DNA of 64,000 nt from Pelobates cultripes (GCA_933207985.1 OW240918.1:22879840-22943839), one strand, 5' to 3'. Positions 32,040-44,322 are shown, counted from the stretch's first letter. Made by a program: numbers and translations. Notes: a model not told the origin generated them from the letters alone.

Positions 32040-32490
32040 TATCTTGGAATCTATTCATAAACAGGGGGGCTATACATAGGACACGGGGTCACAAATTTAG
32101 GCTGGAAGAAAGGAGATTTAATCTAAGGCAAATAAAAGGTTTTTTTTTTACAGTAAGAGCAATAAGGATGTGGAATGCTCTGCCTGAAGAGGTAGTTTTA
32201 TCAGATTCCATACATTTGTTTAAACAGCAATTGGATAAATACTTGCAAAATATACAGCGATATAATTTCTAATTAGTGGGGTATTAGCTGCTTGATCCAA
32301 GGAGATATCTGACTGCTATTTTGGGGTCAAGAAGGATTTTCTTTCTAGTTTATTGCAAAATTAGAAGCGCTTAAAACTAGTTTTTTTTTGCCTTCTTTTG
32401 GATCAACAGCAAAAACATATGTGAGGAAGGCTGAACATGATGGATGCAAATCTCTTTTTAGCTATGTAACTATGTAACTACGTAATATAC
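32040..32490 (+). mobile_element. CR1-like LINE 3' end
   Basis: A degraded frame reads like the end of a CR1-type ORF2 (FFFTVRAIRMWNALPEEVV, then LFKQQLDKYL). About 200 bp of 3' UTR and a terminal short tandem repeat of CTATGTAA (about 32462-32484) follow. CR1 elements characteristically end in an eight-base repeat instead of poly-A. Very similar sequence is, from memory, abundant in frog genomes. Confidence 0.7.
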
Positions 32491-33679
32491 AGTGTTTATT
32501 TTTTGATACAATGCTAAAAGCTGTACGTAGTACTTTACAGGGTGCGTTACAGTAGAGGTCAATACAGTAAGTGCAGTAGATATACAGCAGTTTTATAGTG
32601 TATGTATATTTTTAATATAGAGCTAATAGATATATATGGATAAGGAGGTATTGCTATACAAACAAAATTAGAAGCATATAATACATACTGTAGATGGAAT
32701 GTTCTTGTCCAATTTAATTTATCAGTAAGTCAAACATGAGCAGGTTACTTTCCATAATTCTACAAAATCAAAGTTAAAGAATACAGCTATAAGTGGCTTA
32801 TTATTAGCAATCATTTCTAGATAAAGGCTTTTAATTTGGTTTTGTATTGACTACATTTACTGAAAGTCAATGACACCAATAAGTCTATATTATAAAAAAC
32901 ACATTCACATCTACTTTATACAATGCATGCATTTGTATTCCCTCAAAGTCAGCTGACTTCTCAGAACGACATTTTAAAAACAATGACAAAAGGATACTGG
33001 AATCAGAATATTTTAAAGGTCAGTGCTGATGGATAAGTGAGTTAGCAAACTGCTTTCAATCTTACAGAATTGGTTTAGAGTCTCTGTTTCACTTTTCCCC
33101 TAGCCACTAACATGATTTGCCCAGTCCGGCTTTTGTGTTTTCCCTGGTGATGACAAATGCATGGCCTCTGAGCAAATGTGGTCTTACGCACAGAAATAAA
33201 GCAATAAGGGAGAAAAAGAGAGCAATTTTGTGGTTCAGGTGCCATTTAGTAAGATCAAAACCTCTTACATTTAGACCGTAGGCTTCCAGGCTGTCTCTCG
33301 GCTGCCATGATCATGTCACTTTGTTTACTTTGCCTGAAGATACAAAAAAAAGGAATCATTAATCCTTAGAAGAAGTTTAAATCAAGAGTAATGTCTATTT
33401 TATTTCTTCTGAACAGATGACTAAATTATTTAATTTTTCTTACCTTTTCTGTTCTTCTATGATATGTGATGAGTTTGTAGACCTATGTGTATTGAGTTTG
33501 TAGGCCAAAGATTGTCTATCCATATGTCCACTAAATTGTAAATTCCAACATGATGAAATTAATCCTTGTGTTATGTTTTTTCTTACCATCCATTCTCTCT
33601 GGTGGACGAGACTCCAGCTTTAAGAGGTTAAAAGACTTTTGGATCATTATCTTGAAGACAGACCAAACCAAGTATTAAA
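32491..33679. other. AT-rich DNA without recognised features
   Basis: No supported gene or repeat. Confidence 0.5.
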
Positions 33680-33998
33680 CTTGTAAAGTATGTAGAACCT
33701 ACCAAGGTCAGGGAAATTAACATCAAAGTTAAGCAAGTATAAGGCCCTTATTTATTATTTTTGAAAAAGCTTTTCAAATGATTTAATATTTTTCGACAAA
33801 AACACTGAAAAGTATTTTTAAAATATATATAAAAAATATATTACATATATAAAAAAATCAAAATTTAAAAAATAGCAACATATTAAAATATGTTTTGTAA
33901 TATTAAAGAAAATGTACATTGAGGCCTTGGACTTATTTAACTTTGAAGGATCCCTGTTAGTTTGTCAGACCTTGGTAGGTTCTACATACTTTAAAAGC
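33680..33998. mobile_element. Foldback with ~70-bp arms
   Basis: GTAAAGTATGTAGAACCTAC-CAAGGTC (about 33684-33712) is mirrored by GACCTTGGTAGGTTCTACAT-ACTTTAAAAG (33967-33998), and the arms continue through an AAAGTTAA block. The centre is AT-rich. Ends and target duplication are not clear; probably a decayed MITE. Confidence 0.7.
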
Positions 33999-35842
33999 TT
34001 AACTCGTGTAAACAATACAGGTTTCCCTGGAAAGAGACAAGACACCATCACTAAAGATAGCACACGTTCTTGAGTAGGAGACACGTCACCACCATTGTTG
34101 ATAAAAGAGCCAGGAATCATCAGGAGAAAAACACAAGTCAGAACACATTGCAGGTAAGGTGCAAGTGCAAAAATATGCCTAAAAGACATAAGTCTAGAAC
34201 AAATAGGGTGGCACACAAAATGACGGTTTGCGTCTGCACATATGCATGGAAAATCAAAGACAAATATGATGCATAGTAACATAGTTTAAAAATGGTCCAT
34301 GCTTCTCCTTTCTGCATTATATGGAGCTGAAGGTCAGGACAACTTCTAAAAGGTAATATGACACTGAGAGTGTTGTGACCTTCAAGTAATTGAAGTAATA
34401 TATATTTACATTATAAAATGTAATTTGTACTTTGTATTCTTTTGTAAATCCCTCATGCTAATCTGTATTCAGCTTGATTTTGCCAATTATAGTGGATTAA
34501 ATGTTAAGCCATGTGAATTATTTTTTTTCATATAATAATGGAGCCATTTTTCCCCCATCTGAAAATAACAAGGAATATATACATATTCTTATAAACAACT
34601 TAGTTATTTTTCATTAAAATTAGGCTTTGTTGAGATGAATATTTCTGTTTGCCCATCATCAGATATGTGTCTTTAGATGATGAATTTTTCATGAATTTAT
34701 TCCACGGGGTCTCCAATTACAAACGGATTATGGGTAAATCAGCTCACATTTTTCCTTTTAAATGTTGGTTGTTATGAAGGATGTCGCTAGGTTCCTATGT
34801 GCACTTTGACAGGTTTTCTTAGAATATTAAATATAAACCCTTGAAAGAAAGAAAAAAAAATAATGATTTATAGTAAAAATAAAAAAAAACAATGTGGTCT
34901 ATTGTTAGACCAGATAACTAAAAGTGGCTCATTTTAACATTGAAATTTTTTTTACCAGGAAAGATAAATAATATAGTGATCTTATATTAGAGATTGTGAA
35001 AACATCCACTGAGTTATTTACTAAATTGAGCATTCAAAATGAATTCAAAGAGAATCTTAATTTCAAACTTAAGATCAAAAATAACACCCAAGCTGGAAAA
35101 ATTATCTAAATCGGCTATGCTGTCAGTTTGGCTACTTTGAACTTAAGTTTGAAATTCACTTTACATTCTCACTGTGGTTAATAACTTTGCCAGTGCTACT
35201 TTATAATATTGGGTACTGTGTTAGTTTTAATAAACTCATCCAGAAGGGGTTTGAGGGGTTCGAGAGGCACCCACAGATATGTAGAACAAGTAACAGGTAG
35301 CTGTGCTTTTCTTAATGAATTCTCTTCAGTTTCTGTTTAGTTTTTTTTTTCAATACTACATTTTGCTCCATGGCCCCATTTTCTCTGCTCCTACCTACCA
35401 ACTGCATTTCTTTTTTTGCTATTAAAATACTTTTGTACATAATGCATAACTTTGTTGTGGCTATAGTTCATCCAGTTCTTCCGCTACTAGAAAGTTGAAC
35501 AGTGAACCACAATTCACAATCCTCCTTGCTGTGCCCAGAAATCACTACTTTTTGGGCACATTCGGCAGACTCATAGAAAGTGAAGTTGGCGTGTTTGTGT
35601 AAGTAACTTCCTAATTTAAATGAGCTCATTGCTAAACAGCATGAGGATTTGTAGCAATGCAGGAACTTTGGAAGTGAGTACTTTTTACTCATTTGAGTTT
35701 TAATGAATTGATTCTTCATATATTAGTTTAATACAGGTTTGATCAACCTGCTGTGTCCCATTAACAATAGGATCCACCAATACGTTGTTCTCGTACAAAA
35801 CCTGATGGCACCTAGTTACTGACAGCTATTATTTATCTTGAA
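33999..35842. other. AT-rich DNA without recognised features
   Basis: Short ORFs only. Confidence 0.5.
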
Positions 35843-36274
35843 TTGTCTTTGGCCAACAAAGGAAACATGGTGAGTTGTGTTTTTTGCAATCAAAGGGTCA
35901 GGTCAAAAACTGGGCTTAGATGGTTAAGAAGAGAGGGTAGTGCCTTAAATGTATTTCTTGAGATAGAGGTGCTTGCTGAGGTAATAAGATATGTGAAGAC
36001 AGAAAAGAATACTGTAAAATATAGTGTAGTATATCCTGTTTTAGGTGAAGATGTAAAACATGTTATTGCACTTAGAATTTATAGAGCTAGGATTGATGTG
36101 CTTGGGTGGTCCTCAGCTACGGATATGTGGTGTCTTCCTTTCTCAAAGTGCTGTAGTGCAGAACGCCTTCAACTGGATACTATATATCAAGATCTTATCC
36201 ACCCCAGTTTGTGGGCTCACCAGTTTATTAGTAAGTGTGTAATATATATAAAATACAAAAATAAAAATGTATAG
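35843..36274 (+). CDS. Unrecognised 143-codon open frame (doubtful)
   Basis: Starts MSLANKGNMVSCVFCNQRV and runs 143 codons in AT-rich sequence, which is longer than most chance frames nearby. A C-x2-C pair (CVFC) occurs near residue 12, but no domain is recognised. There are no splice-site or promoter signals I can support. Its 3' end runs into a repeat-like stretch. Treat as a probable chance frame or an old repeat remnant. Confidence 0.15.
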   Translation: MSLANKGNMVSCVFCNQRVRSKTGLRWLRREGSALNVFLEIEVLAEVIRYVKTEKNTVKYSVVYPVLGEDVKHVIALRIYRARIDVLGWSSATDMWCLPFSKCCSAERLQLDTIYQDLIHPSLWAHQFISKCVIYIKYKNKNV

Positions 36275-36289
36275 TTCTCACTGGTACAA

Positions 36290-36560
36290 TTATATATTTG
36301 ATTAAAAAATTAGGAGAGGTACTCACAAATATGGAGCAAACTACGGTTTTGCTCACTCTACAGAGCTCAGATGTTTTTTTTTCCATACCAAAGGAATACG
36401 TGATCCCAGGCTCCGCAGAAGATCCAATCAAGTTAAAATAGTAAATACTTTATTAGATGAACTAGTTTCTAAAACTATAAAAACAATACAGTATAGTAGA
36501 ATACACTGAACGCGTTTTGCCTATCCATGAGCTTATTCAAAAGCGTTACATACCAAAAGG
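36290..36560 (-). mobile_element. Repeat fragment with AAAACGCGTTC core
   Basis: On the minus strand, AAGCTCATGGATAGG precedes CAAAACGCGTTCAGTG and then CTTTATTAGATGAAC is not far away. This resembles the GAAACGYGTTG cores at 21087, 47068 and 55340. No clear arms. Confidence 0.4.
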
Positions 36561-38610
36561 ACTTCACAGTATTTGTAGGGTACAAATTTGAATCTAACTG
36601 ACACATGACATCATAGGTCATTTGATCAGTAATGCAATTATTCATTTAAAGGCGTGTATCTTTAAAATAAACAAATTGCAAATAGTACATAATAAAAACA
36701 ATGTATAAAATTGCACATGGACAGTTTAATGCAAAAATAAGCATTACAATATAATGAAAATAAACGTATTACATCTTTTGTTAAGACCAAGATGGTGCCA
36801 CCAAGTGCTGTTACTTGGTTGGCACAAATTCAGAAATTATTGAGGGGATGGCTGAGGGATAGAAAAATAGACCCGACCCGAGGGCTCTAAAGCAATTAAA
36901 AGCAGGTTGCTAGTATGTGGATCCCTAAAAATGATGGTTCCACCATCCCGGATGCAGAAAATGATGCCTGCTAGGGCAGCAACATGTTTGGAAACCTATA
37001 AAGGTTCCTATGCCTATAAAACTGGGTTTGTTGCAATATTTTGGGTAACAAACATGATGATTGTTTAAAGACTTGGGCATTTGTTTTGGTAGAATTGCAA
37101 TTCATCTGAATTTATGGTGATCGGCTATTCAGCCAAATTTTCGAAAAATCATTAATGGCTAGACTAGACCACTAGGCTAGATGTTGATTTTATTCACAGA
37201 TCACGTGAGAAGTGACTTATAGTGGGAAGAAAGGGAAGAAAGCTAAATATTTCTATATTATATATTTAACAAATATATAATAAATAAATGCAGATTTCTT
37301 ACAGCTTCTCCTCCCATTGTTGTACTGCAAAATATACTACCATTAGCCTTATATTTTACTTTTTAAATGCATTTTTGCTCCATGTGGCAAAAAGGTGTTT
37401 CAGGTATATGGTTCCTTTTTTTTTTACCCCTAATAAAGTATTTTATGTGGAATTACTCTACATACTAACTGGACTTTTTTCTACTAGTAAAAAGATCTAT
37501 ATAAAACAGCACAAAGCTACATCTGGATAAAATTCTTGTTTAAGTCAGATCTCACTGTTTCTAATCAAAATCCAGACATTCAGAATAACAGGAGGGGTTA
37601 CTTAAAATCCAAGGAGAACAATCTTATAAATCTCTTGAGATGATGTCATTCATATCGACATAAGGGTCCAGACTGAGAACGGTAATTCAGAGCAAATTGC
37701 AGAGCGTAGGATTTGAGGACAGTGTGAATTGTTTAGACAGGTGCAATAAATTGAAGCAGCATCAATATAATACAAATATACACTATTTTTAATAGCAGGA
37801 CCTCATTACAAAATGCCATAGATGTCATATGCAATTGACAGCAATTACTCAATATTCATAACAGCATTTTTGAAAACTTTTTTTACCTTTCTATCTGGAA
37901 AAGACATTTATTATCAACAGAATCTAAGCCTTTTTAAAGCAGATTACAAGCAAAAGTTCAGCAGAACAGAGATGCAAGAAAAAAAAAATTGACTATAAAA
38001 ATGTTTTACCTCTTGCAGAGCCGAAAAAGGAAAGTTTGGAGAGCAGATGTAGTGTTTCAGACTTGCTATTAGTCCAGACAAATCATAAAATCAATACACA
38101 GCCGTGCAAGAGTGCATCTGGTAAATTTTCTATGTGTTAATGCATTTTAGAGGAAATATTTGTTCTGCCGCTGCTGTAAAAATACTGGTGTTTCCTGGCA
38201 TAGGTGAAAGCACTGTACATGGACTTTAAGGGTCATTAAGAACCCGTTGGCTTATTTAACCAGTCTATAACCTATCTGCTTTAAACGCTCAGAGGACATA
38301 GTTAATCCGTTATGATATATTATATCCAGAATATCTTTTTTTGTATCTCAATGCATTTTGGAATGTTTAATGTTTCACACGTTGCATCTTTAGTTTACCA
38401 TCTCTAATTATAAGAAAATTATAATTTTTTTTAAATTATTGTACTGATTGACTTTGTTTTAAAGGCATTCTGAAGTTGAAATAAAATGTAGAACAAGATT
38501 TATTTTTTTCTGCAGCCCACTTTGCGGGGTTTATTAGAAAAATCCTCATTGCTACTTTTCACTTGCAGTTCTTCATTTTGATTAATTAACATTTATCAGT
38601 TCTACAGTAC
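36561..38610. other. AT-rich DNA without recognised features
   Basis: No supported gene or repeat. Confidence 0.5.
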
Positions 38611-39095
38611 TTAAAGGACCACTATAGTGCCAGGAAAACAAACTCGTTTTCCTGGCACTATAGGGTCATTAGGTCCCTCCCACCCTCAGGGTCCGCTGGG
38701 CCGAATAGGTTAAAACCCCTTCAGCCACTTATCTTTCTCCAGCGCCGGGCTCCCTCTGTGCTGGGGAACTCTCCTCTCTCTGCCGACGTCAGATCCCAAT
38801 GCGCATACGCTGCAAGAGCCACACATGCATTCAAAATGACCGTAGGAAAGCATTACTTAATGCTTTCCTATGCACGTCCAGCATCTTCTCACTGTGATTT
38901 TTACAGTGAGAATCGCAGAGAGCCTCTAGCGGCTATCAGTGAGACAGCCACTAGAGGCTGGATTAACCCTCAGTGAAACATAGCAGTTTCTCTAAAACTG
39001 CTATGTTTTCAGCTGCAGGGTTAAAACTAGAGGGACCTGGTACCCAGACCACTTCATTGAGCTGAAGTGGTCTGGGTGCCTTTAGTGGTCCTTTA
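38611..39095. mobile_element. TTAA-bounded MITE (485 bp)
   Basis: Starts TTAAAGGACCACTATAGTGC and ends with the near-complement of the same motif, with TTAA outermost. Internal hairpins include CAGGAAAACAAACTCGTTTTCCTG (38632-38655, arms CAGGAAAAC and GTTTTCCTG), ATAGCAGTTTCTCTAAAACTGCTAT (arms ATAGCAGTTT/AAACTGCTAT) and CCAGACCACTTCA/TGAAGTGGTCTGG. No coding capacity. The family resembles a common anuran repeat, from memory. Confidence 0.85.
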
Positions 39096-39689
39096 ATGTG
39101 GGCTTTTATGGGAGTACTTGTTGCAGTACATCTACTCATGAACACCCCACTCACAACTCTTTCATCGCTCATGCTTTGCTCTTATGTCCTTAAATTAAAA
39201 CTGATGAATTGATTATAGTACTAATTGTAGAATTAAATAATTGGCCACCTAACCAATAAAATATACATTTTTATACAGTCAATGTCAAAAAAGAGATAGG
39301 GAAGGGCAATACTAAAAAATATCTGTTAGTGCCATTTAAATGTTTCAACTGTACCTGTACTTTAAAATATGTATTGTTACCCCTTTTTAGTGATAAGGAT
39401 AGATGTCCTTTCTTTTATTTATGTTTTTTTTTTTGCCAATTTTTATTTAAGAAGTAAGAGTATACACAAATAATTCCAGAAAATGAAGCAAATATGATTT
39501 GGTTTACAAACATTGATGCTCAATTAATGTGCCTTCATGTAAGCAGTAGTGATGTAGCAATAGTAATTTTGATTCAGGCACGTTCCTTTTTCAAAACGTC
39601 ACATAGATAAGTATCAATGATAGAAAATAAAGGAAACAAAGGTTTGCAAAATCAGGAGAAATCAAGGGTTCATTTTTTCTATGGATTCC
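39096..39689. other. AT-rich DNA without recognised features
   Basis: No supported gene; poly-T run near 39425. Confidence 0.5.
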
Positions 39690-40630
39690 CCAAGACTTCT
39701 AAACATGTCCTATGGTATCTGGCAGCAAGACATCGGCAGCAGATCCTTTAAGTCTTGGAAGTTGTGAGGTGGGGCCTCCATGGATCGGAATTGTTGTTTC
39801 AGCACATTCCACAGATGTTTAATTATATTGACATCAGGGGAATTTGGAAGCTAGGGAAACACCTTGTGCTCTTTGTCATGTTCCTCAAACCATCCTGAAC
39901 AATGTTCTCAGTGTGACAGGCTGCATTTTCCTGTTGAAAGGCCCCTGCCACCAGTGAACACCACTGCCGTGGTCTACAACAATCTCTAGATAGGTGGTAC
40001 ATGTCAGTTAACATTCAGATGAATACCAGGACCCAAGGTTTGCCAGCAGAGCATTGCCTAGAGCATAACACTGCCTTGCCTTCTTCTTAATTGTGCATAC
40101 TGTTGACATCTCTTCCCTAGGTAAACAATGCACATGCACCCGGTCATCCAACTGATCTAAAAGAATACATGATTGATCAGACCAGGCAACCTTCTATTGC
40201 TCCATAGTCCAGTTCTGATGCTCACATTCTCACTGGAGGCACTTTTGGTGATGGACAGGGGTCATTATGGGCATGGCATGGACATTCTGGTCATGCCAAA
40301 CCGTGATGCACTCTGTGTTTTGACACCTTACTATCATGGCCAGCATTAAGTTTTTCAGGAATGTGTACTATAGTAGCTCTTCTGTGTAATCAGACCAGAT
40401 GGGCTAGTCTTTGCTCCCCACGATCATTAATGAGCCTTGGGCACCCATGACCCTGATGCCAGTTCACCAGTTGTCCCTCCTTGCACCACTTTTGGTTAGT
40501 GCTAATTGCATACAAGGAACACCCCATAAGACTTGCCTTTTAGGAGATGCTCTGACCCAGACGTCTAGCCATCAGTATTTGGTCCTTGTCAAAGTCACTC
40601 AGATCTTTTCGCTTGCCCAGTTTTCCTGCT
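39690..40630 (-). pseudogene. Tc1-like transposase (heavily mutated)
   Basis: On the minus strand the coding start near 40617 reads CTGGGCAAG, where the family starts ATGGGCAAG, so the initiator is lost. GKRKDLSDFDKDQI follows, then a helix-turn-helix region. Later the catalytic VAWSDQS box and the LASKFP remnant of the third catalytic block occur. Many stops and frame changes are present. DDE cut-and-paste function is lost. Confidence 0.8.
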
Positions 40631-40643
40631 CTAATACATGAAA

Positions 40644-41185
40644 TTAAAGGGTTTCTCCAGTGCCAGGAAAACATATTTGTTTTCCTGTCACTGCAGGACC
40701 CTGGAGTGCCTCTCTCCCTCCCACCCCCGATCCCAAGTTGCTGAAGGGGTTAAAACCCCTGCAGTGACTTACCGGAGTCCAGCGCGATGTCCTTCGGCGC
40801 TGGTCAGGCTTTGCCTACTCTCCGTCTACTCTCCTGCCCCATCAATGTCATCTGGCGGGGGAGACCTAATGCACATGCGCGGCAATGGCCGCGCACTCGC
40901 TTTAGACCTCCCCATAGGAAAGCATTATTCAATGCATTCCTATGGGGATTTCGGTGACGCTGGAGGTCCTCACATAGCGTGAGGATGTCCAGCATCTTAT
41001 AACACACTTTTCGTGTTCTAAGAACACGGAAGTCCCTCTAGTGGCTATCCTTAACCCTGCAAGGTAAATATTGCTGTTTACAAAAACTGCAATAATTACA
41101 CTTGCAGGGTTAAATGTAGTGTGAGTTGGCACCCAGACCACTCCAATGGGCAGAAGTGGTTTGGGTGACTGGATTGTCCCTTTAA
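40644..41185. mobile_element. TTAA-bounded MITE (542 bp) inserted in the Tc1 copy
   Basis: TTAAAGGGTTTCTCCAGTGC at the left and GACTGGATTGTCCCTTTAA at the right, with TTAA outermost. The interior follows the layout of the element at 38611 (CAGGAAAACATATTTGTTTTCC hairpin with arms GGAAAAC and GTTTTCC, GGTTAAAACCCC, CATAGGAAAGCATT, and terminal CCCAGACCACT). The Tc1 sequence continues on both sides. Confidence 0.88.
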
Positions 41186-41310
41186 AGAACTGACTGTTCA
41201 CTTACTGTCTAATATTTCCCACCCCTTGACAGGTGCCATTGTAAAGCTCTAATCAATGTTATTAACTGTCAGTGGTTTTAATGTTGTGGCTGATTAGCGT
41301 ATGTTTATAT

Positions 41311-42084
41311 AAAGTCTTGCACTCCCCCCAAAATTCTAAAAATATGTTAAACAGAACTAACCTGGGTGCTTCCCAGTGCAAAAATACATAAGTCAATAAA
41401 GGAGCACAAACAGGATTTTCTAGAAGAGTGTATTCACATGTTCAAAAAAAATAAGCCAATATATATATATATACAGTATATTATTCATTATGCACTGTTA
41501 TTTAGAGATTGGCAACACTCTGTCCTGTTGTTCTGGACTATCATAATGTTCACTCATCCATAGAGATTTATAATTTACAATAATTCACAATTTTGCTAGA
41601 AGCTGCTTATTCATAACCTTTTTCCAGGAGCCTCTTCCCTATGACAACTTAATGGTTAAGATGATACTTCATTTATCTACTTACCCCAGAGAATTTTCAT
41701 GGTATAGAGGTGTTGAGCATAGTAAATAATCTGCTGTTGTAAATAAGACCACAGCATCCTCGGATTTAAGCTACCTCAAAACTAGGCACTCGAAACTATG
41801 TGAGCTGTGGAAAATCAATAGCCCTTGATATTCAGCTTTTTATAGTCACACATGATTGTAGCTGATATTATTTCACCTTTTAGTGGTCTGTGAACTCCAT
41901 CTGTGACCATCAAAGTGGACAAGTTAATGGCATTACCCTAAGGTTGTTATTCTTTCTAAGTCCTGGATTATAGCTATATTTTATCAAAGCACAAACCTTA
42001 AATGCAGTTTAAAGGTTGTATCTGGCTTTGTAGAGAGTACTCAAATGCTTACACACAAACAAATATTAACGCTAACTTTGGCCA
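41311..42084. other. AT-rich DNA without recognised features
   Basis: Only a short AT microsatellite near 41461. Confidence 0.5.
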
Positions 42085-42695
42085 GTGTTTGTGACTAAGT
42101 GGCTACTAAAAAAGACTGGACATACCCCTTTTGCAATACCTTGGGTTGTCTACTATTGCAAGTGTTATACCATCATGGGGATAATTCTCATTCCTGGGGT
42201 ACCATACGGTCTCAAAGGCAACTTAACCAATCTAGCGAATTTCAATGTGAGAAAACTGAAAAATGTAACATATATATTTGTTATATATATTTGACCATGT
42301 AACTTCCCAAAACACTATAAAACCTGTACATAGGGGGTGCTGTTTTACACGTGAGGCATCGCTGAATACAAATATGTGTATTTTATTGCAGTTAAAGTAA
42401 ACAGTATTATGACATTCACAGTTAAAATGCCATGCAGAACTAAAAAATTTTTAAAATTCTTAATTTCTCACATTTTTTTTATATTTTATTAATATTACAT
42501 TATGTTTCACAGCAAAATTTTTGATGTTAAATGAAAGCCCTATTTCTCCTGAATAAAATTAAATATAATAAGTGTAGGTGCAGTTAATATGCAAGAGGTA
42601 AATTACGGTTGAACAGACATATAATCAAATTCCAAGTTTTGTTTACATTTTATTTTGATCAATCCATGTACATTTGGCTCAATTCTCAAGGGGTT
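42085..42695 (+). repeat. Interspersed repeat, copy 1 (CATAAAACCTGTACATGG type)
   Basis: Blocks CACTATAAAACCTGTACAT (near 42313), ACAAATATGTGTATTTTATT, ACAGTTAAAATGCCATGC, GAAAGCCCTATTTCTCC and CTCAAGGGGTTAAA occur in the same order in the copy at 53995-54985. The family is a dispersed repeat of unknown class. Two upstream overlapping ORFs near 42085 belong to it and have no recognised domain. Confidence 0.75.
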
Positions 42696-42716
42696 AAAAA
42701 ACAGTTTGACAACACT

Positions 42717-42806
42717 TGTTTAAATATACATAGGGATTTGGGAGAGAGCGTAGGTAACGTTTCTCTTTGGTTTTTACTGTATGTATTGGGGCTGATGTGA
42801 ACTATG
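42717..42806 (+). repeat. ~90-bp direct repeat, first copy
   Basis: TTGTTTAAATATACATAGGG to TTGGGGCTGATGTGAACTAT; repeated at 43120-43209. Confidence 0.85.
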
Positions 42807-43119
42807 GTCGTTGCTGCCGCCCCGGAGTAATGGGAGTTTGAGCGCAGGTCTTGTTTTTTTATATTTGTATTCAGTTTTGTATCATACAGCTAGGTTACAA
42901 TGCTGCTGCCCATCCCATGTGTTCACTATTAAGGGTTTATAAGCATGTAGGGGTGTATATAAAAAATACTCCTTTCTGTCTCATTAGAGATATCATTGTC
43001 AGAAGCTTAAGGAAGCAAGGTCAATGGTCAGTGTAGGACCCACCTGAGAGGTTTGCCTTGATGTGGCAGGTGGGCTAAACTCTCTCATGGCCATTGGAGA
43101 AACTGAATAACTTCCATTT

Positions 43120-43209
43120 GTTTAAATACACATAGGAATTTGGGAAGAACGCAGGTAACTTTTTTCTTTGGTTTTTACTGTATGTATTGGGGCTGATGTT
43201 TACTATTGT
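43120..43209 (+). repeat. ~90-bp direct repeat, second copy
   Basis: Same order of bases as 42717-42806 with scattered substitutions. The run GTTTTTACTGTATGTATTGG is identical in both. The second copy leads directly into a TG-rich minisatellite. Confidence 0.85.
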
Positions 43210-43515
43210 GTGTGTGTGTGTGTAAGAGGGGCAGTGTGTGTTTGTGAGGGGTGCAGTGTGTGTGTGTGTGAGGGATGCAGTGTGTGTATTGGGGGCTGTG
43301 TGTGTATTGGGGCAGTATGTTTGTGTGTGAGGGGTGCAGTGTGTGTATTGGGGCAGTGGGGCAGTGTGTGTGTGTGTGTGTAAGAGGGGCTGTGTGAGTA
43401 TTGGTGCAGTGTGTTTGTGTTCTATGGGGGTGGAGTGTGTCTGTGTGAGGGGTGCAGTGTGTGTATCAGGGGCTGTGTGTGTGTGGTGCAGTGTGTAGGG
43501 AGTTATTGTTTTTGT
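43208..43515 (+). repeat. TG-rich minisatellite (GGGGCAGTGTGTGTGT type)
   Basis: Irregular units such as GAGGGGTGCAGTGTGTGTAT and TTGGGGCAGTGTGTG. The open frame across it is a translation of the repeat. Confidence 0.85.
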
Positions 43516-43599
43516 GAAGGGGGTAGGGGGGAAGATTAAAGATAATATATGTTTTATACGTTTTTTTTCATTAGACTGCTCAAATTTTTTTTCATACGT

Positions 43600-43679
43600 A
43601 ATGCATGGTCAGTGCCAGGTGAGTTCATGAACTATAACCAATGAGATGAAATTGTTATAGTGACTACAGTCTCCCTTTA
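43600..43679. mobile_element. Right end of a TTAA-type MITE
   Basis: GTTATAGTGACTACAGTCTC followed by CCTTTAA has the same terminal form as the other TTAA elements. Its left end is not found. Confidence 0.4.
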
Positions 43680-43689
43680 AGTGTTTCTG

Positions 43690-44016
43690 TGTCTGCGAGT
43701 GTGTGCGTGCCAGTGTGTGTCTGTCAGTGAGTGTGTGTGTCTGTCAGTGAGTTTGTGTGTCTGTCAGTGACCGTGTGTGTATGTCAGTGTGTGTCTGTCA
43801 GTGAATGTATGTCACTTTATGTGTATATGAGAGTGTGTGCATGTCAGAGAGTGGTTGTGTGAGTGTGTGCCTGTCAGTCTAAGTGCGTGTTGGTCATAAA
43901 CAGGAAGAGGTGTGGCCTTGACAGGAAGGGATGGGGAAAATTTAGAATAGCAAGGGCGGGGGCGGTGCTAGAGTTTTGAAATGCCTAGAGCAGCACAAAT
44001 CCAAAATAAGCCACTG
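43690..44016 (-). mobile_element. hAT-like end with minisatellite (inverse of 22739 family)
   Basis: The terminus at 44016 (reverse complement CAGTGGCTTATTTTGGATTT) and the GGCCACACCTCTTCCTG block match 22739-22830. The tandem part, GTGTGTCTGTCAGTGAGTG at 43690-43890, is the complement of the array at 22860-23730. The other end is not defined. Confidence 0.65.
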
Positions 44017-44322
44017 TTACTAACAAGACACTAATCATAAAGTTAGTTGTGGCTAACATTAGAGAATATAAGCTATTTTCATACCACATAATCTTACAAA
44101 CAGCAAACAGAAAACACTATAATGTTAAGGTTTATAAATATGTATTCTTAACTCTATAGTGGCCTTGTCACCATTTAGGTGACAAGGCCAGCACTGCCAG
44201 AGTTAAAAGAGGTTGTTTATTTACCTTATTTTTTCTTCTCTATTATTCTTTATAATTAGTTATTACATATAATATTACAAACACACATACATAGATGCAA
44301 AAATATTAGACATAGCCACAGG

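Larger units (their letters stand above)
39690..41310 (-). mobile_element. Decayed Tc1-like element split by a MITE
   Basis: The right-hand end (41170-41302) has CCACCCCTTGACAGGTGCC, GTCAGTGGTTTTAATGTTG and TGGCTGATTAGCG, the terminus of a Tc1 family seen in fish and frogs (from memory). The transposase runs leftward on the minus strand to about 39690. The left terminus is not recognisable. A 542-bp MITE occupies 40644-41185. Confidence 0.8.
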
